From: Ancylobacter gelatini
GTDB taxonomy: Bacteria > Pseudomonadota > Alphaproteobacteria > Rhizobiales > Xanthobacteraceae
NCBI RefSeq assembly: GCF_022601675.1
Contig: NZ_JAKVIL010000005.1
Span: 248,001-312,000 of the forward strand
Reading direction: 5' to 3'
DNA: 64,000 nt
Every line of letters begins with the position of its first letter. Position 1 is the stretch's first letter. Position numbers and translations under genes: made by a program. The notes under the pieces are model-generated. The model was not told the DNA's origin, did no database searches, and was given only the letters and a program-made list of their open reading frames with translations. Shown here piece after piece: positions 1-7,694 of the stretch.

Positions 1-1
1 C

Positions 2-241
2 GAGGTCGACGTGCTCTACACCTCGCTGTTCCGCGAACTGCTCACCTATATGATGGAAGACCCGCGCAACATCTCGCTGTGCACCCACCTGCTGTTCTGC
101 GCCAAAAACATCGAGCGCATCGGCGACCACGCGACCAACATCGCCGAGACCGTGCACTACCTCGCGACCGGCACGCTGCTCACCGAAGAGCGGCCCAAGC
201 AGGACACTTCCAGCCTTACTTCCGTGGCGTTCCCGTCCTGA
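2..241 (+). CDS. phoU: Phosphate uptake regulator PhoU, C-terminal part (5' end outside window)
   Basis: The window opens inside this reading frame, so only the last 79 residues are present. The tail carries the second PhoU helical repeat, including NIERIGDHATNIAE, the family signature whose acidic and histidine residues form the metal-binding surface. PhoU is a cytoplasmic adaptor between the Pst phosphate transporter and the PhoR kinase and keeps the Pho regulon off when phosphate is plentiful. phoB follows 37 bases downstream on the same strand, which matches the alphaproteobacterial order pstSCAB-phoU-phoB and supports the call. The upstream pst genes should lie just outside the window. 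Confidence 0.93.
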   Translation, partial: EVDVLYTSLFRELLTYMMEDPRNISLCTHLLFCAKNIERIGDHATNIAETVHYLATGTLLTEERPKQDTSSLTSVAFPS

Positions 242-278
242 TCGTCAGGCGCAGAGCGGCGTGCGGCGAGGATAGACG

Positions 279-980
279 ATGCCGACCAATATTCTGATCG
301 TGGAGGATGAGGAGCCCCTCACCCTCCTTCTGCGCTACAATCTCGAATCCGAAGGCTACGCGGTGGAAAGCGTGGCGCGCGGCGACGAGGCCGAGACACG
401 GCTGCGCGAGAGCGTGCCGGACCTCGTGATCCTCGACTGGATGCTGCCGGGCCTGTCGGGCATCGAGCTGTGCCGGCGCCTGCGCGCCCGGCCGGAAACC
501 GAGCGCATGCCGGTGTTGATGCTCACCGCCCGCGGCGAGGAGACCGAGCGCGTGCGCGGCCTCGCCACCGGCGCCGACGACTATGTGGTGAAGCCGTTCT
601 CTGTGCCGGAGCTGGTGGCGCGGGTGCGCGCGCTGCTGCGCCGCGCCAAGCCGGATCACATCTCCACTTTGCTGCGTGCCGGCGACATCGAACTCGACCG
701 AGAGACCAAGCGGGTTCACCGCTCGGGCCGCGAGCTTCATCTGGGGCCGACCGAGTTCCGGCTGCTGGAGTTCCTGATGCAGTCGCCCGGCCGGGTCTAT
801 TCCCGCGAGCAATTGCTCGATGGCGTGTGGGGCCAGGACGTCTATATCGACGAGCGCACCGTCGACGTGCATGTCGGCCGCCTGCGCAAGGCGCTGAACC
901 GCCCGCGCCAGCCCGACCCGATCCGCACCGTGCGCGGCTCCGGCTATTCGTTCAACGAAATGTTCGCCCGCGCCCATTGA
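279..980 (+). CDS. phoB: Phosphate regulon response regulator PhoB
   Basis: OmpR/PhoB-family response regulator of 233 residues. The N-terminal receiver domain shows the acidic pocket (E9, D10, E11), phospho-acceptor D53 in ILDWMLPG and K105 in DDYVVKPF. The C-terminal half is a winged helix ending in VDVHVGRLRKALN and RTVRGSGYSF, the usual DNA-recognition and wing segments. PhoB phosphorylated by PhoR activates phosphate-scavenging genes through Pho boxes. It lies directly after phoU and is probably co-transcribed with it. The last eight codons and the stop lie in a short tandem repeat that continues past the stop codon (see the repeat at 953-1067). Confidence 0.95.
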   Translation: MPTNILIVEDEEPLTLLLRYNLESEGYAVESVARGDEAETRLRESVPDLVILDWMLPGLSGIELCRRLRARPETERMPVLMLTARGEETERVRGLATGADDYVVKPFSVPELVARVRALLRRAKPDHISTLLRAGDIELDRETKRVHRSGRELHLGPTEFRLLEFLMQSPGRVYSREQLLDGVWGQDVYIDERTVDVHVGRLRKALNRPRQPDPIRTVRGSGYSFNEMFARAH

Positions 981-1067
981 GGGCGCAGGCGCCGCAACGA
1001 AATGTTCGCCCGCCCCATTAAGGGCACAGGCGCCGCAACGAAATGTTCGCCCGCGCCCATTGAGGGC
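953..1067 (+). repeat. Tandem repeat copying the 3' end and stop codon of phoB
   Basis: A unit beginning CAACGAAATGTTCGCCCGC occurs at 953, 995 and 1036. The periods are 42 and 41 bases and the third copy is partial, losing similarity after about 1067. Copy 1 encodes the natural C-terminus NEMFARAH and the stop. Copy 2 is in the same frame as copy 1 but has lost one base (CCCGCCCC instead of CCCGCGCCC) and no longer carries a stop at the same place. Copy 3 again reads GCCCATTGAGGGC. This looks like replication slippage that duplicated the gene end. The extra copies lie beyond the first stop and should not be translated. Confidence 0.9.
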
Positions 1068-1083
1068 TCGCTTCGACAAGATG

Positions 1084-1114
1084 ATCGCCCGCGCGTGACC
1101 AACGCGCGGGCGAT
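1084..1114. terminator. Perfect hairpin between convergent phoB and SDR gene
   Basis: A perfect 12-base inverted repeat, ATCGCCCGCGCG (1084-1095) and CGCGCGGGCGAT (1103-1114), is separated by a 7-base loop TGACCAA. It lies between the 3' ends of phoB (+) and the SDR gene (-), so it could end transcription from both sides. There is no T tract on either side, so intrinsic termination is not assured. It may instead be an RNA 3'-end stabiliser. Confidence 0.6.
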
Positions 1115-1135
1115 GTCGTCAGGCGGGCATTGCCG

Positions 1136-1900
1136 TCAGGTCCTTGTGATCGACAGCCCGCCATCGACCAGATGCGCGGTGCCGGAGACGAAGGACGCGT
1201 CGTCCGAGGCGAGATAGAGCACCGAGCGCGCCAGTTCCTCCGGCCGCGCCACGCGCTTCAGCGCGTGCAGTCCGGTGATGAACGATTGCGCTTCGGGCGT
1301 GTCGTTGGCTTCCTTGTACATCTCGGTCTCCACCGCGCCGGGCAGCACCGCATTGACGCGGATGTTCTGCGGCCCGAACTCGGAGGCCAGTGCCTGGGTG
1401 AGGCCGATCAGGCCGGATTTCGAGGCGGCATAGGCGGCGAGCCCGGGAAAGGCCGTGGTGTAGCCGACGAAGGTCGAGGTGAAGATCACCGACCCGCCGC
1501 CGGTCTTCAGCATCTGCGCGATCTGGTGCTTGGCCCCGAAGAACGAGCCGGTGAGATTCACCGCGAGCGCGTCCTCCCAGCCCCCGGCCGAGACGCCGGT
1601 GCTCGGCCCCTTCTCGCCGAGCGTGCCGGCATTGTTGAACGCGATGTCGAGCCGGCCGAAACGCTCCACCGCCAGCGCCACCAGCGCCTGCGCATAGTCT
1701 TCGGAACGCACGTCGCCCGCGAGCGCGACCGCCTCGCTGCCGGCGGCGGCGATCTCGGCAACCGCCGCATCGAGTTCCTCCTTGCGGCGGGCGCCGAGCA
1801 CCACCTTCGCGCCCTCCCGCGCGAACAGAAGCGCGGTGGCGCGGCCAATGCCGGAACTGGCGCCGGTAATCAGCGCGACCTTGTTGCTAAGACGGGGCAT
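1136..1900 (-). CDS. SDR family NAD(P)-dependent oxidoreductase
   Basis: Short-chain dehydrogenase/reductase of 254 residues starting MPRLSNKVALITG. Classical SDR features are present: cofactor-binding TGASSGIG near the N-terminus, NNAG, a catalytic Ser region (FTSTFVGYT), the catalytic Tyr/Lys pair in YAASK, and the substrate-loop segment LPGAVETEMY. The C-terminus SGTAHLVDGG is typical. The frame stays open further upstream, but only this start aligns with the family. The gene is divergent from a LysR-type regulator 120 bases away, a layout that often means the regulator controls the enzyme. The substrate cannot be predicted. Confidence 0.92.
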   Translation of the reverse strand: MPRLSNKVALITGASSGIGRATALLFAREGAKVVLGARRKEELDAAVAEIAAAGSEAVALAGDVRSEDYAQALVALAVERFGRLDIAFNNAGTLGEKGPSTGVSAGGWEDALAVNLTGSFFGAKHQIAQMLKTGGGSVIFTSTFVGYTTAFPGLAAYAASKSGLIGLTQALASEFGPQNIRVNAVLPGAVETEMYKEANDTPEAQSFITGLHALKRVARPEELARSVLYLASDDASFVSGTAHLVDGGLSITRT

Positions 1901-1970
1901 CAAACTTCTCCGTGGATCAATGAACGGCCGCCGGGGCCGGTGTCGCGCAGGAATATGGCGCGGCAGCCTC

Positions 1971-2019
1971 GTTCGGATTAGCCTACCAAAAATGGAAACG
2001 ATGTCCGGAAACTCCGAAC
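1971..2019. promoter_or_regulatory. Inverted repeat in the SDR/LysR divergent promoter region
   Basis: GTTCGGA (1971-1977) and TCCGAAC (2013-2019) are exact inverted repeats 35 bases apart, and a TCCGGA palindrome lies inside. They fill the end of the 120-base intergenic region and reach the base before the LysR ATG. LysR-type regulators usually bind two sites in the shared promoter of a divergent target gene, so this is a plausible autoregulatory region. The arms are only 7 bases, so chance is possible. Confidence 0.3.
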
Positions 2020-2020
2020 G

Positions 2021-2923
2021 ATGAAACTCGATGGCATCGCCGCCTTCGTCACGATCGCGGAGGCCGGCTCGATCAGCGAGGCCGCCCGCCGGCTGCGCCT
2101 GTCGAAATCGGTTGTCAGCGACCGGCTGGCGCAACTCGAACGCCGGCTTGGCGCCAGCCTGGTGCATCGCTCGACCCGCAGTCTGTCGCTGACCGAGGAC
2201 GGCCTCGCCTTTCTGGAACTCGCCTCACAGGCGTTGCGCGACCTCGATTCGGCGGCCGCCGCGCTTGCGGAACGGCGCGGCACGCTGAGCGGACCGTTGC
2301 GGATCTCCGCGCCTGTGACGCTGACGGTCCTGCATGCCGGGCCCGCGCTCTACCGGTTCCTGCGCCGCCATCCGCAGATTGAGCTGAGCATCGAACTCGA
2401 CGACCGCGTGGTCGACGCGCAGGCTGAGGGCTTCGACGGCGTGATCCGCCATGGGCCGATGCGCGACAGCCCGCTCACCGCGTGGCAGATCGCCCGCAGC
2501 CGCCGCGTGCTGGTCGCCTCACCCGACTATCTGGAACGGCAGGGCACGCCGCGCGACCTGGTCGAACTGGAGGCGCATCGCGGGATCTTCTACACCCATC
2601 GCGGCCTCGCCGACTGGCGGTTCGAGACCGACGCCGGCATGCGGCAGGTACGCGCCAGGCTGGGGCTGCAGGTGAACAACGGCATGGTGATGCGCGACGC
2701 GGCGATGGCCGGCCTCGGCATCGCCATGCTGCCGCTGTTCATCGCCGGGCCGCACATCCGTGACGGCGCGCTAAGGGTGATCGAGGTCGGCGCCGAAACG
2801 GAGCCGGAATTCATCCATGTCGCCCATCCCGAGGGGCGTAATCCCACGGCCAAGCTGCGCGCGCTCGCCGACTGCCTGCGCGAGGCTTTCGGCGATCCGC
2901 CCTATTGGGAAGCCGGATTATGA
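2021..2923 (+). CDS. LysR family transcriptional regulator
   Basis: LTTR of 300 residues. The N-terminal winged helix-turn-helix runs through FVTIAEAGSISEAARRLRLS and the typical STRSLSLTEDG segment. It is followed by a linker helix and a periplasmic-binding-protein-like effector domain beginning around GPLRISAPV. The sequence style (LVHRSTRSLSLTEDG, GVIRHGPM) resembles the CrgA/AaeR-like subgroup. It is transcribed away from the SDR gene, which is its most likely target. The inducer is unknown. The start ATG follows immediately after an inverted repeat, consistent with self-repression. Confidence 0.92.
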   Translation: MKLDGIAAFVTIAEAGSISEAARRLRLSKSVVSDRLAQLERRLGASLVHRSTRSLSLTEDGLAFLELASQALRDLDSAAAALAERRGTLSGPLRISAPVTLTVLHAGPALYRFLRRHPQIELSIELDDRVVDAQAEGFDGVIRHGPMRDSPLTAWQIARSRRVLVASPDYLERQGTPRDLVELEAHRGIFYTHRGLADWRFETDAGMRQVRARLGLQVNNGMVMRDAAMAGLGIAMLPLFIAGPHIRDGALRVIEVGAETEPEFIHVAHPEGRNPTAKLRALADCLREAFGDPPYWEAGL

Positions 2924-2944
2924 GCCGGCGAATGAACGTTCCAC

Positions 2945-4300
2945 TCACGCCCCGCCCTGGTTGTGCCCCTTGCGCGACCAGTTGTGCGACAGCGTGAAAT
3001 CGGCGATGCGCGGGGCGATCTCCGAGCGGAAGCGCGAACCGTTGAACACACCGTAATGGCCTACGGTCGGCTGCAGGTAGTGCGCCCGCATGTCCTCCGG
3101 CAGGCTGGAGCACAGCGTCTGCGCCGCGCGGGTCTGGCCGACGCCGGAAATATCGTCGTTCTCGCCCTCGATGGTCAGCAGCGCCACGTTGCGGATCTTC
3201 GAGGGATCGACCGGCGCGCCGCGATGCATCATCTCGCCCTTCGGCAGGGCATGGTCGATGAACACGGTCTGCAGCGTCTGCAGGTAATATTCAGCCGGCA
3301 GATCCATCACCGACAGATACTCGTCGTAGAATTCCCGGTGCTTGGCCGCGGAATCGCCGTCGCCCTTCACCAGATGGCCGAACATGTCGGCATGGGCACG
3401 CAGATGGCGCTCCAGATTCATCGAGACGAAGCCGTGAAGCTGGAGGAAGCCGGGATAGACCTGCCGCATGACGCCGGGATGCGGCCACGGCACGGTGGTG
3501 ATGACATTGCGGCGGAACCAGTCGAGCCCGCGCTCCTGCGCGAAATCGTTCACCGCGGTCGGGTTCTCGCGCGTGTCGATCGGCCCACCCATCAGGATCA
3601 TCGAGGCCGGGACCTGAGGGTCGCCTTCCGCCTCCATGCGCGCGACCGCCGCCAGCACCGGCACGGCCGGCTGGCACACGCCCACCACATGCATGCCGCC
3701 ATCCATGTGGCGGAACATCTCGATCAGATAGTCGATATAGTCGTCGAGATCGAAGCGCCCCGCGCTCAGCGGCACCTCGCGCGCGTCCGTCCAGTCGGTG
3801 ACATAGAGGTCGTGGGTCTCCAGCAGCGTCTGCACCGTGCCACGCAGCAGAGTGGCGTAATGGCCGGAGAGCGGCGCCACGATGAGCATGCGCGGCTGCG
3901 GCCGGCGCGGGGGACGGGCAAAGTCGCGCCGGAAATGCAGCAGCCGGCAGAACGGGCGTTCCCACACCGTCTCCACCGTCACCGGCACGCGCACGGCACC
4001 GATCGTCACCTCCTCGATGCCCCAGCCCGGCTTGCCATAGCGCCGCGTGGTGCGCTCCAGCATCTCGAACGCGGCGGACATCGAGCGGCCGACCCCGGTG
4101 TGCGACAGCGGATTGACCGGGTTGCGGTAATAGAGCCGGCCGGCATCGGCCATGATCCGCACCGGCTCCAGCGCCGCCTGCCCCATCTCGAACATCCAGT
4201 AGAGCGGCCGGGTGAAGGCCGATGCGAGCTGCACCTGCGCCTCGGGCGTGCGGACCGCGTCCTCCGCCTCGTAGACATCTCCGAAAACACCGATCGCCAT
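2945..4300 (-). CDS. phaZ: Intracellular polyhydroxybutyrate (PHB) depolymerase
   Basis: Protein of 451 residues that matches the intracellular PHB depolymerase family throughout (LYWMFEMGQAALEP near the start; LSGHYATLLRGTV; YVTDWTDAREVP). The catalytic nucleophile should be C209 in GVCQP, the Cys that replaces Ser in this alpha/beta hydrolase family. A catalytic Asp near GENDDISG and a His in VGHYGVFNG complete the triad. It has no signal peptide, as expected for an enzyme that mobilises the cell's own PHB granules to 3-hydroxybutyrate oligomers. A PhaR-like site lies 108 bases before the start. It is divergent from regB. Confidence 0.93.
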   Translation of the reverse strand: MAIGVFGDVYEAEDAVRTPEAQVQLASAFTRPLYWMFEMGQAALEPVRIMADAGRLYYRNPVNPLSHTGVGRSMSAAFEMLERTTRRYGKPGWGIEEVTIGAVRVPVTVETVWERPFCRLLHFRRDFARPPRRPQPRMLIVAPLSGHYATLLRGTVQTLLETHDLYVTDWTDAREVPLSAGRFDLDDYIDYLIEMFRHMDGGMHVVGVCQPAVPVLAAVARMEAEGDPQVPASMILMGGPIDTRENPTAVNDFAQERGLDWFRRNVITTVPWPHPGVMRQVYPGFLQLHGFVSMNLERHLRAHADMFGHLVKGDGDSAAKHREFYDEYLSVMDLPAEYYLQTLQTVFIDHALPKGEMMHRGAPVDPSKIRNVALLTIEGENDDISGVGQTRAAQTLCSSLPEDMRAHYLQPTVGHYGVFNGSRFRSEIAPRIADFTLSHNWSRKGHNQGGA

Positions 4301-4407
4301 GCATGCCTCCGTGGGGAAATCCCGACTGCCGGCCGACGCGCCTGCGCGGCTCTGGCCGCCTTCCGGGGCCGCGAGCCCCCTCGCGCCGAGGGCCGCACCT
4401 TACATTG

Positions 4408-4419
4408 TGCGCTGCAGCA
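4408..4419. promoter_or_regulatory. Candidate PhaR-binding site upstream of phaZ
   Basis: TGCGCTGCAGCA in the phaZ/regB intergenic region agrees at every position with the motif TGCRNYGCASMA that I recall for PhaR of Bradyrhizobium diazoefficiens. PhaR represses phasin and PHB-metabolism genes and is released by PHB. The site is 108 bases upstream of the phaZ start and lies in a small AT-richer patch (CAGCATAAATAG), where a promoter could sit. The assignment rests on one motif match recalled from memory, so it is a hypothesis. Confidence 0.4.
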
Positions 4420-4599
4420 TAAATAGCCGCTTTCTTCGCCAGTTCAATGACCGCCCCGCAGTGACCGCGTGCGCGACGGCGACAGGCAGGCGGCAACGCG
4501 CGGCCGCGCCACCGGTTCCGCCGGTCGCGACAGGGTTCCTGAGACCCTTCGCGCCCCGGCGCTTCGGCGCTATAGAGGGAGCGCGACGGCAGGAACTCC

Positions 4600-5994
4600 A
4601 TGACGCTCTCTCTCGACCGCCCCATCGGGGAACGCTATTTCGGCCTCAGGCTCGACACGCTGATCCGGCTGCGCTGGCTCGCCATTGGCGGACAGACGCT
4701 GGCCATCGTGGTGGTGCAGGGCCTGCTCGGCTTCACCCTGCCGCTCGGCGCGTGCCTCGCCGTGGTCGCGCTCTCGGCCTGGCTCAATCTTGCCTTGCGC
4801 CTGCGCAATCCCGGCGCGCGGCGGCTGTCGGATGTCGAGGCGGCGTGGCTGCTGGCCTATGACATCCTCCAGCTCACCGCGCTGCTGTTCCTCACCGGCG
4901 GCCTCGCCAATCCGTTCGCGCTGCTGTTTCTCGCTCCGGTGCTGATCTCGGCCACCGCGCTCTCGCCGCGCACCACCATCCTGCTCGGCATGCTGGCCAG
5001 CCTGTGCGCGGCGCTGGTCGGGCTGTGGCAGATGCCGCTGCCCTGGTCGCACAGCGACGCGCTGGGCGGCGGCCCGGTGCTGCCGCCGGTCTATCTCGCC
5101 GCGATCTGGTGCGCGCAGGCCATCGCCATCGGCTTCATCGGCGTGCACACCTGGCGGGTGGCGGAAGAGACCCGCGAACTCTCCGAAGCCCTCGCCGCCA
5201 CCGAGCTGGTGCTGGCGCGCGAGCAGCATCTCTCGGCGCTGGACGGGCTGGCCGCGGCCGCCGCCCATGAGCTCGGCACGCCGCTCGCCACCATCACCGT
5301 GGTGGCCAAGGAGCTGGCCCGTGCGCTGCCGCCCGACAGCCCGATTGCCGACGACATCAAGCTGCTGGGTGAACAGTCCGAGCGTTGCCGCGCGATCCTG
5401 CGCACGCTGACCTCGCTCGGCGCGGGCGACGCGCCGTTCGACCGCATGCCCATTTCCCACCTTCTGGAGGACGTGGTCGCCCCACACCGCAATTTCGGCA
5501 TCGTGATCAACGTCGCGCTCCCCTCCGGCTCGACCGACGTGCCGGTGCTCGCCCGCAATCCCGGCCTGCTCTACGGGCTGGGCAACATCGTCGAGAACGC
5601 GGTCGACTTCGCGCAAGGCCGCGTCGACATCGTCGCGAGCTGGAGCGAGGACGTCATCACCATCAACGTCACCGATGACGGCCCGGGATTTCCGTTGGAG
5701 CTGATCGACAGCATCGGCGCACCCTATGTGACCAGCCGGGGCCGCCAGCGCTGGCGCCGGGAGGTCGATGAGGGCGACGAGCCCAGTGGCGAGGGTCCGC
5801 GCGAGGGCCTGGGGCTCGGCGTGTTCATCGCCAAGACGCTGCTGGAGCGCACCGGCGCGACGCTGAGCTTCGTCAACCGCCACGCTCCCGCCCATGGCGC
5901 CGAGGTCGTGGTGCGCTGGCCGCGCCGCCTGATCGACATTTCGGGCGAAGCCGAGCGCGAGATGCTGGAAAACGCCGCGTCGGACGGACTATAA
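4600..5994 (+). CDS. regB: Redox-sensing histidine kinase RegB/PrrB/ActS
   Basis: Sensor kinase of 464 residues. An N-terminal block of hydrophobic helices (about residues 20-185) contains GGLANPF (100-106), the conserved ubiquinone-sensing heptad of RegB. The H-box is AAAHELGTPLATI with phospho-acceptor H223. C263 in SERCRAIL is the redox-active cysteine position of this family. The ATPase domain shows N (GNIVENAVDFA), DDGPGF and a glycine box with GLGLGVFIAKTLLERTGA. RegB/RegA controls photosynthesis, CO2 and N2 fixation, respiration and acid response in alphaproteobacteria. regA follows 110 bases downstream. Confidence 0.95.
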   Translation: MTLSLDRPIGERYFGLRLDTLIRLRWLAIGGQTLAIVVVQGLLGFTLPLGACLAVVALSAWLNLALRLRNPGARRLSDVEAAWLLAYDILQLTALLFLTGGLANPFALLFLAPVLISATALSPRTTILLGMLASLCAALVGLWQMPLPWSHSDALGGGPVLPPVYLAAIWCAQAIAIGFIGVHTWRVAEETRELSEALAATELVLAREQHLSALDGLAAAAAHELGTPLATITVVAKELARALPPDSPIADDIKLLGEQSERCRAILRTLTSLGAGDAPFDRMPISHLLEDVVAPHRNFGIVINVALPSGSTDVPVLARNPGLLYGLGNIVENAVDFAQGRVDIVASWSEDVITINVTDDGPGFPLELIDSIGAPYVTSRGRQRWRREVDEGDEPSGEGPREGLGLGVFIAKTLLERTGATLSFVNRHAPAHGAEVVVRWPRRLIDISGEAEREMLENAASDGL

Positions 5995-6019
5995 GACCAA
6001 AGAAGATGCGACAATTTTG

Positions 6020-6039
6020 CACTGTCCGGCCTGACAGTG
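6020..6039. promoter_or_regulatory. Dyad symmetry between regB and regA
   Basis: CACTGTC (6020-6026) and GACAGTG (6033-6039) form an exact 7-base inverted repeat around a 6-base GC-rich centre. It lies in the 110-base gap upstream of regA. It resembles an operator more than a terminator, because it has no T run. It could allow regA to be expressed separately from regB. No specific regulator can be named. Confidence 0.35.
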
Positions 6040-6104
6040 TAACCTGCGCCGAAACGAAAAGAGAGGGGCCGCGCCGCCGGATTGTCGGCCCCAAGGGATA
6101 CGTC

Positions 6105-6653
6105 ATGCTTGATGCCACCGCTGAAACGCTCGACCGGACGCTGCTGATCGTCGATGACGACAAGCCGTTCCTGCAGCGCCTCGCCCGCGCCATGGAAATG
6201 CGCGGCTTCACGGTGGTCACCGCCGAGACCGTGGCGGACGGCCTCGCCCGCGTCGAAGGCGGCGCGCCGGCCTATGCGGTGGTCGACATGCGGCTCGGCG
6301 ACGGCAACGGGCTCGACGTCATCTCCGCGCTCAAGCGCCGCCGGCCCGAAGCGCGCGGCATCATCCTCACCGGCTATGGCAACATCGCCACCGCCGTGAA
6401 CGCGGTGAAGATGGGCGCGGTGGATTATCTCGCCAAGCCCGCCGACGCCGACGACATCTGCGCCGCGCTGAACGCGCAGGGCGACTTCAAGCCGCAGCTC
6501 CCCGAGAACCCGATGTCGGCCGACCGGGTGCGCTGGGAACACATTCAGCGGGTCTATGAATTGTGCGGGCGCAATGTCTCGGAGACCGCGCGCCGCCTGT
6601 CGATGCACCGCCGCACCCTCCAGCGCATCCTCGCCAAGCGCGCCCCGCGCTGA
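6105..6653 (+). CDS. regA: Redox response regulator RegA/PrrA/ActR
   Basis: Response regulator of 182 residues, the usual RegA length. The receiver has D61 in VVDMRLGDG as phospho-acceptor and the lysine in DYLAKPAD. A short Pro-containing linker (LPENPMS) leads to a Fis-type helix-turn-helix, NVSETARRLSMHRRTLQRILAKRAPR, which is almost invariant in RegA orthologs. The start at 6105 is preceded by AAGGGA. The same frame is open further upstream, but that part does not match the family. RegA receives phosphate from RegB encoded just upstream. Confidence 0.95.
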   Translation: MLDATAETLDRTLLIVDDDKPFLQRLARAMEMRGFTVVTAETVADGLARVEGGAPAYAVVDMRLGDGNGLDVISALKRRRPEARGIILTGYGNIATAVNAVKMGAVDYLAKPADADDICAALNAQGDFKPQLPENPMSADRVRWEHIQRVYELCGRNVSETARRLSMHRRTLQRILAKRAPR

Positions 6654-6736
6654 GGCGGGCTTTTTCGCCGCTATAGCCAGCATCCCGATGGCAAGGGCCG
6701 GACCATCAGCTTGTCAACGGGCGCGGCTATACAACT

Positions 6737-6752
6737 TTTAATTGCAATTAAA
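6737..6752. promoter_or_regulatory. 16-base perfect AT-rich palindrome upstream of the low-GC gene
   Basis: TTTAATTGCAATTAAA is a perfect 16-base palindrome in a GC-rich genome. It lies 52 bases before the preferred TTG start of the next gene, where a promoter or operator would sit. It marks the left edge of a low-GC island that runs to about 7.6 kb. It may be a repressor site or part of an AT-rich promoter. Confidence 0.45.
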
Positions 6753-6803
6753 GCCTAAAATCGCAACCTTACGATGCCACACCAGCATCGAGGGGGACGC
6801 GCG

Positions 6804-7649
6804 TTGATTGAGGCTCTCAAAACCGTCATTGACCTGTTCAAAACCAAGCCTTTCAAAATCGCCTTTACCGCCTTCGTGCTTTCGACGCTGATATTCGGCG
6901 TTCTCTGGGCCCTTCTCCATCTGCAATTTGCCGACGGTGGCATTAATCAGATCCCGAACACCGAGGAGGCCGCCCTCACACGCTATGTTCTCGCAGCGAC
7001 GTTTCCTGTTTGCCTGATTGTTGTCTGGTTCATTTTCTACGTGACGACCAACAACGACGCTTCGGATGTCTATACCGAGGTCAGAAATTTGCTCGAAGGT
7101 GACTGGATCGTCGAATACGAAGCCAATCATGGCCCGATCTCGAATATCACGATTGTCGATCAACGAATCGTCAGTTGTGAAATTTCAATAAATCCTGAAA
7201 ATCTGAAGCTCGAAATGCGCTTCAATATAACGAATAATCCGATTTTCTCTGACAAAAGCGGTCAGATTATAAATGATGTCGCCATCAGATACGACACATC
7301 TGGTGAGTATATAATGTTTTATTACTTCAAAGCTGACCGAAAAATTTTACCGCACCTCGCGCAACATATCGTTCCGGAAGCAGAGCATCATGATCCGGCG
7401 GATCTCGAAGTAGAGATTTTCGGCCGGGTCTCCTTCAAGAAACCCGCCGGCAGGAACACCATTACCGATATGCAGGGCGAATGGTTCGATTTGAACGGAA
7501 ATACCAGCCGGCTTCTGGCGCTGATTGACCACCACATGATGGCCGCGTTGCAGAAACAACCCTTCTCGCCGCTCAAGCTGTCGGAAGTGCCAATCCACCA
7601 CCGCTATTTCGACGCGCGGATGGGAGCGGTTCATTTCCACCGCTCCTGA
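6804..7649 (+). CDS. Two-TM, beta-strand-rich membrane protein of unknown function; probably acquired
   Basis: I do not recognise a characterised family. From the TTG at 6804 the protein has 281 residues. It shows an amphipathic helix (LIEALKTVIDLFKTKPFK), two membrane helices (AFTAFVLSTLIFGVLWALL and YVLAATFPVCLIVVWFIFYV), then a cytoplasmic domain opening LLEGDWIVEYE and continuing with alternating strands. The TTG is preferred over an ATG at 6774 because AGGGGG lies 7 bases before it. G+C is far below the neighbours: 7201-7320 has 44 G/C in 120. The 2TM plus beta-rich layout recalls the S-2TMbeta/Cap15 effectors of CBASS defence, but no nucleotidyltransferase gene is adjacent, so this is only an architectural likeness. 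Confidence 0.75.
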   Translation: MIEALKTVIDLFKTKPFKIAFTAFVLSTLIFGVLWALLHLQFADGGINQIPNTEEAALTRYVLAATFPVCLIVVWFIFYVTTNNDASDVYTEVRNLLEGDWIVEYEANHGPISNITIVDQRIVSCEISINPENLKLEMRFNITNNPIFSDKSGQIINDVAIRYDTSGEYIMFYYFKADRKILPHLAQHIVPEAEHHDPADLEVEIFGRVSFKKPAGRNTITDMQGEWFDLNGNTSRLLALIDHHMMAALQKQPFSPLKLSEVPIHHRYFDARMGAVHFHRS

Positions 7650-7694
7650 GGGCGCCCCGCCGCGTTCGGGCACCCCATCCCGGCTGTCCGAAAG

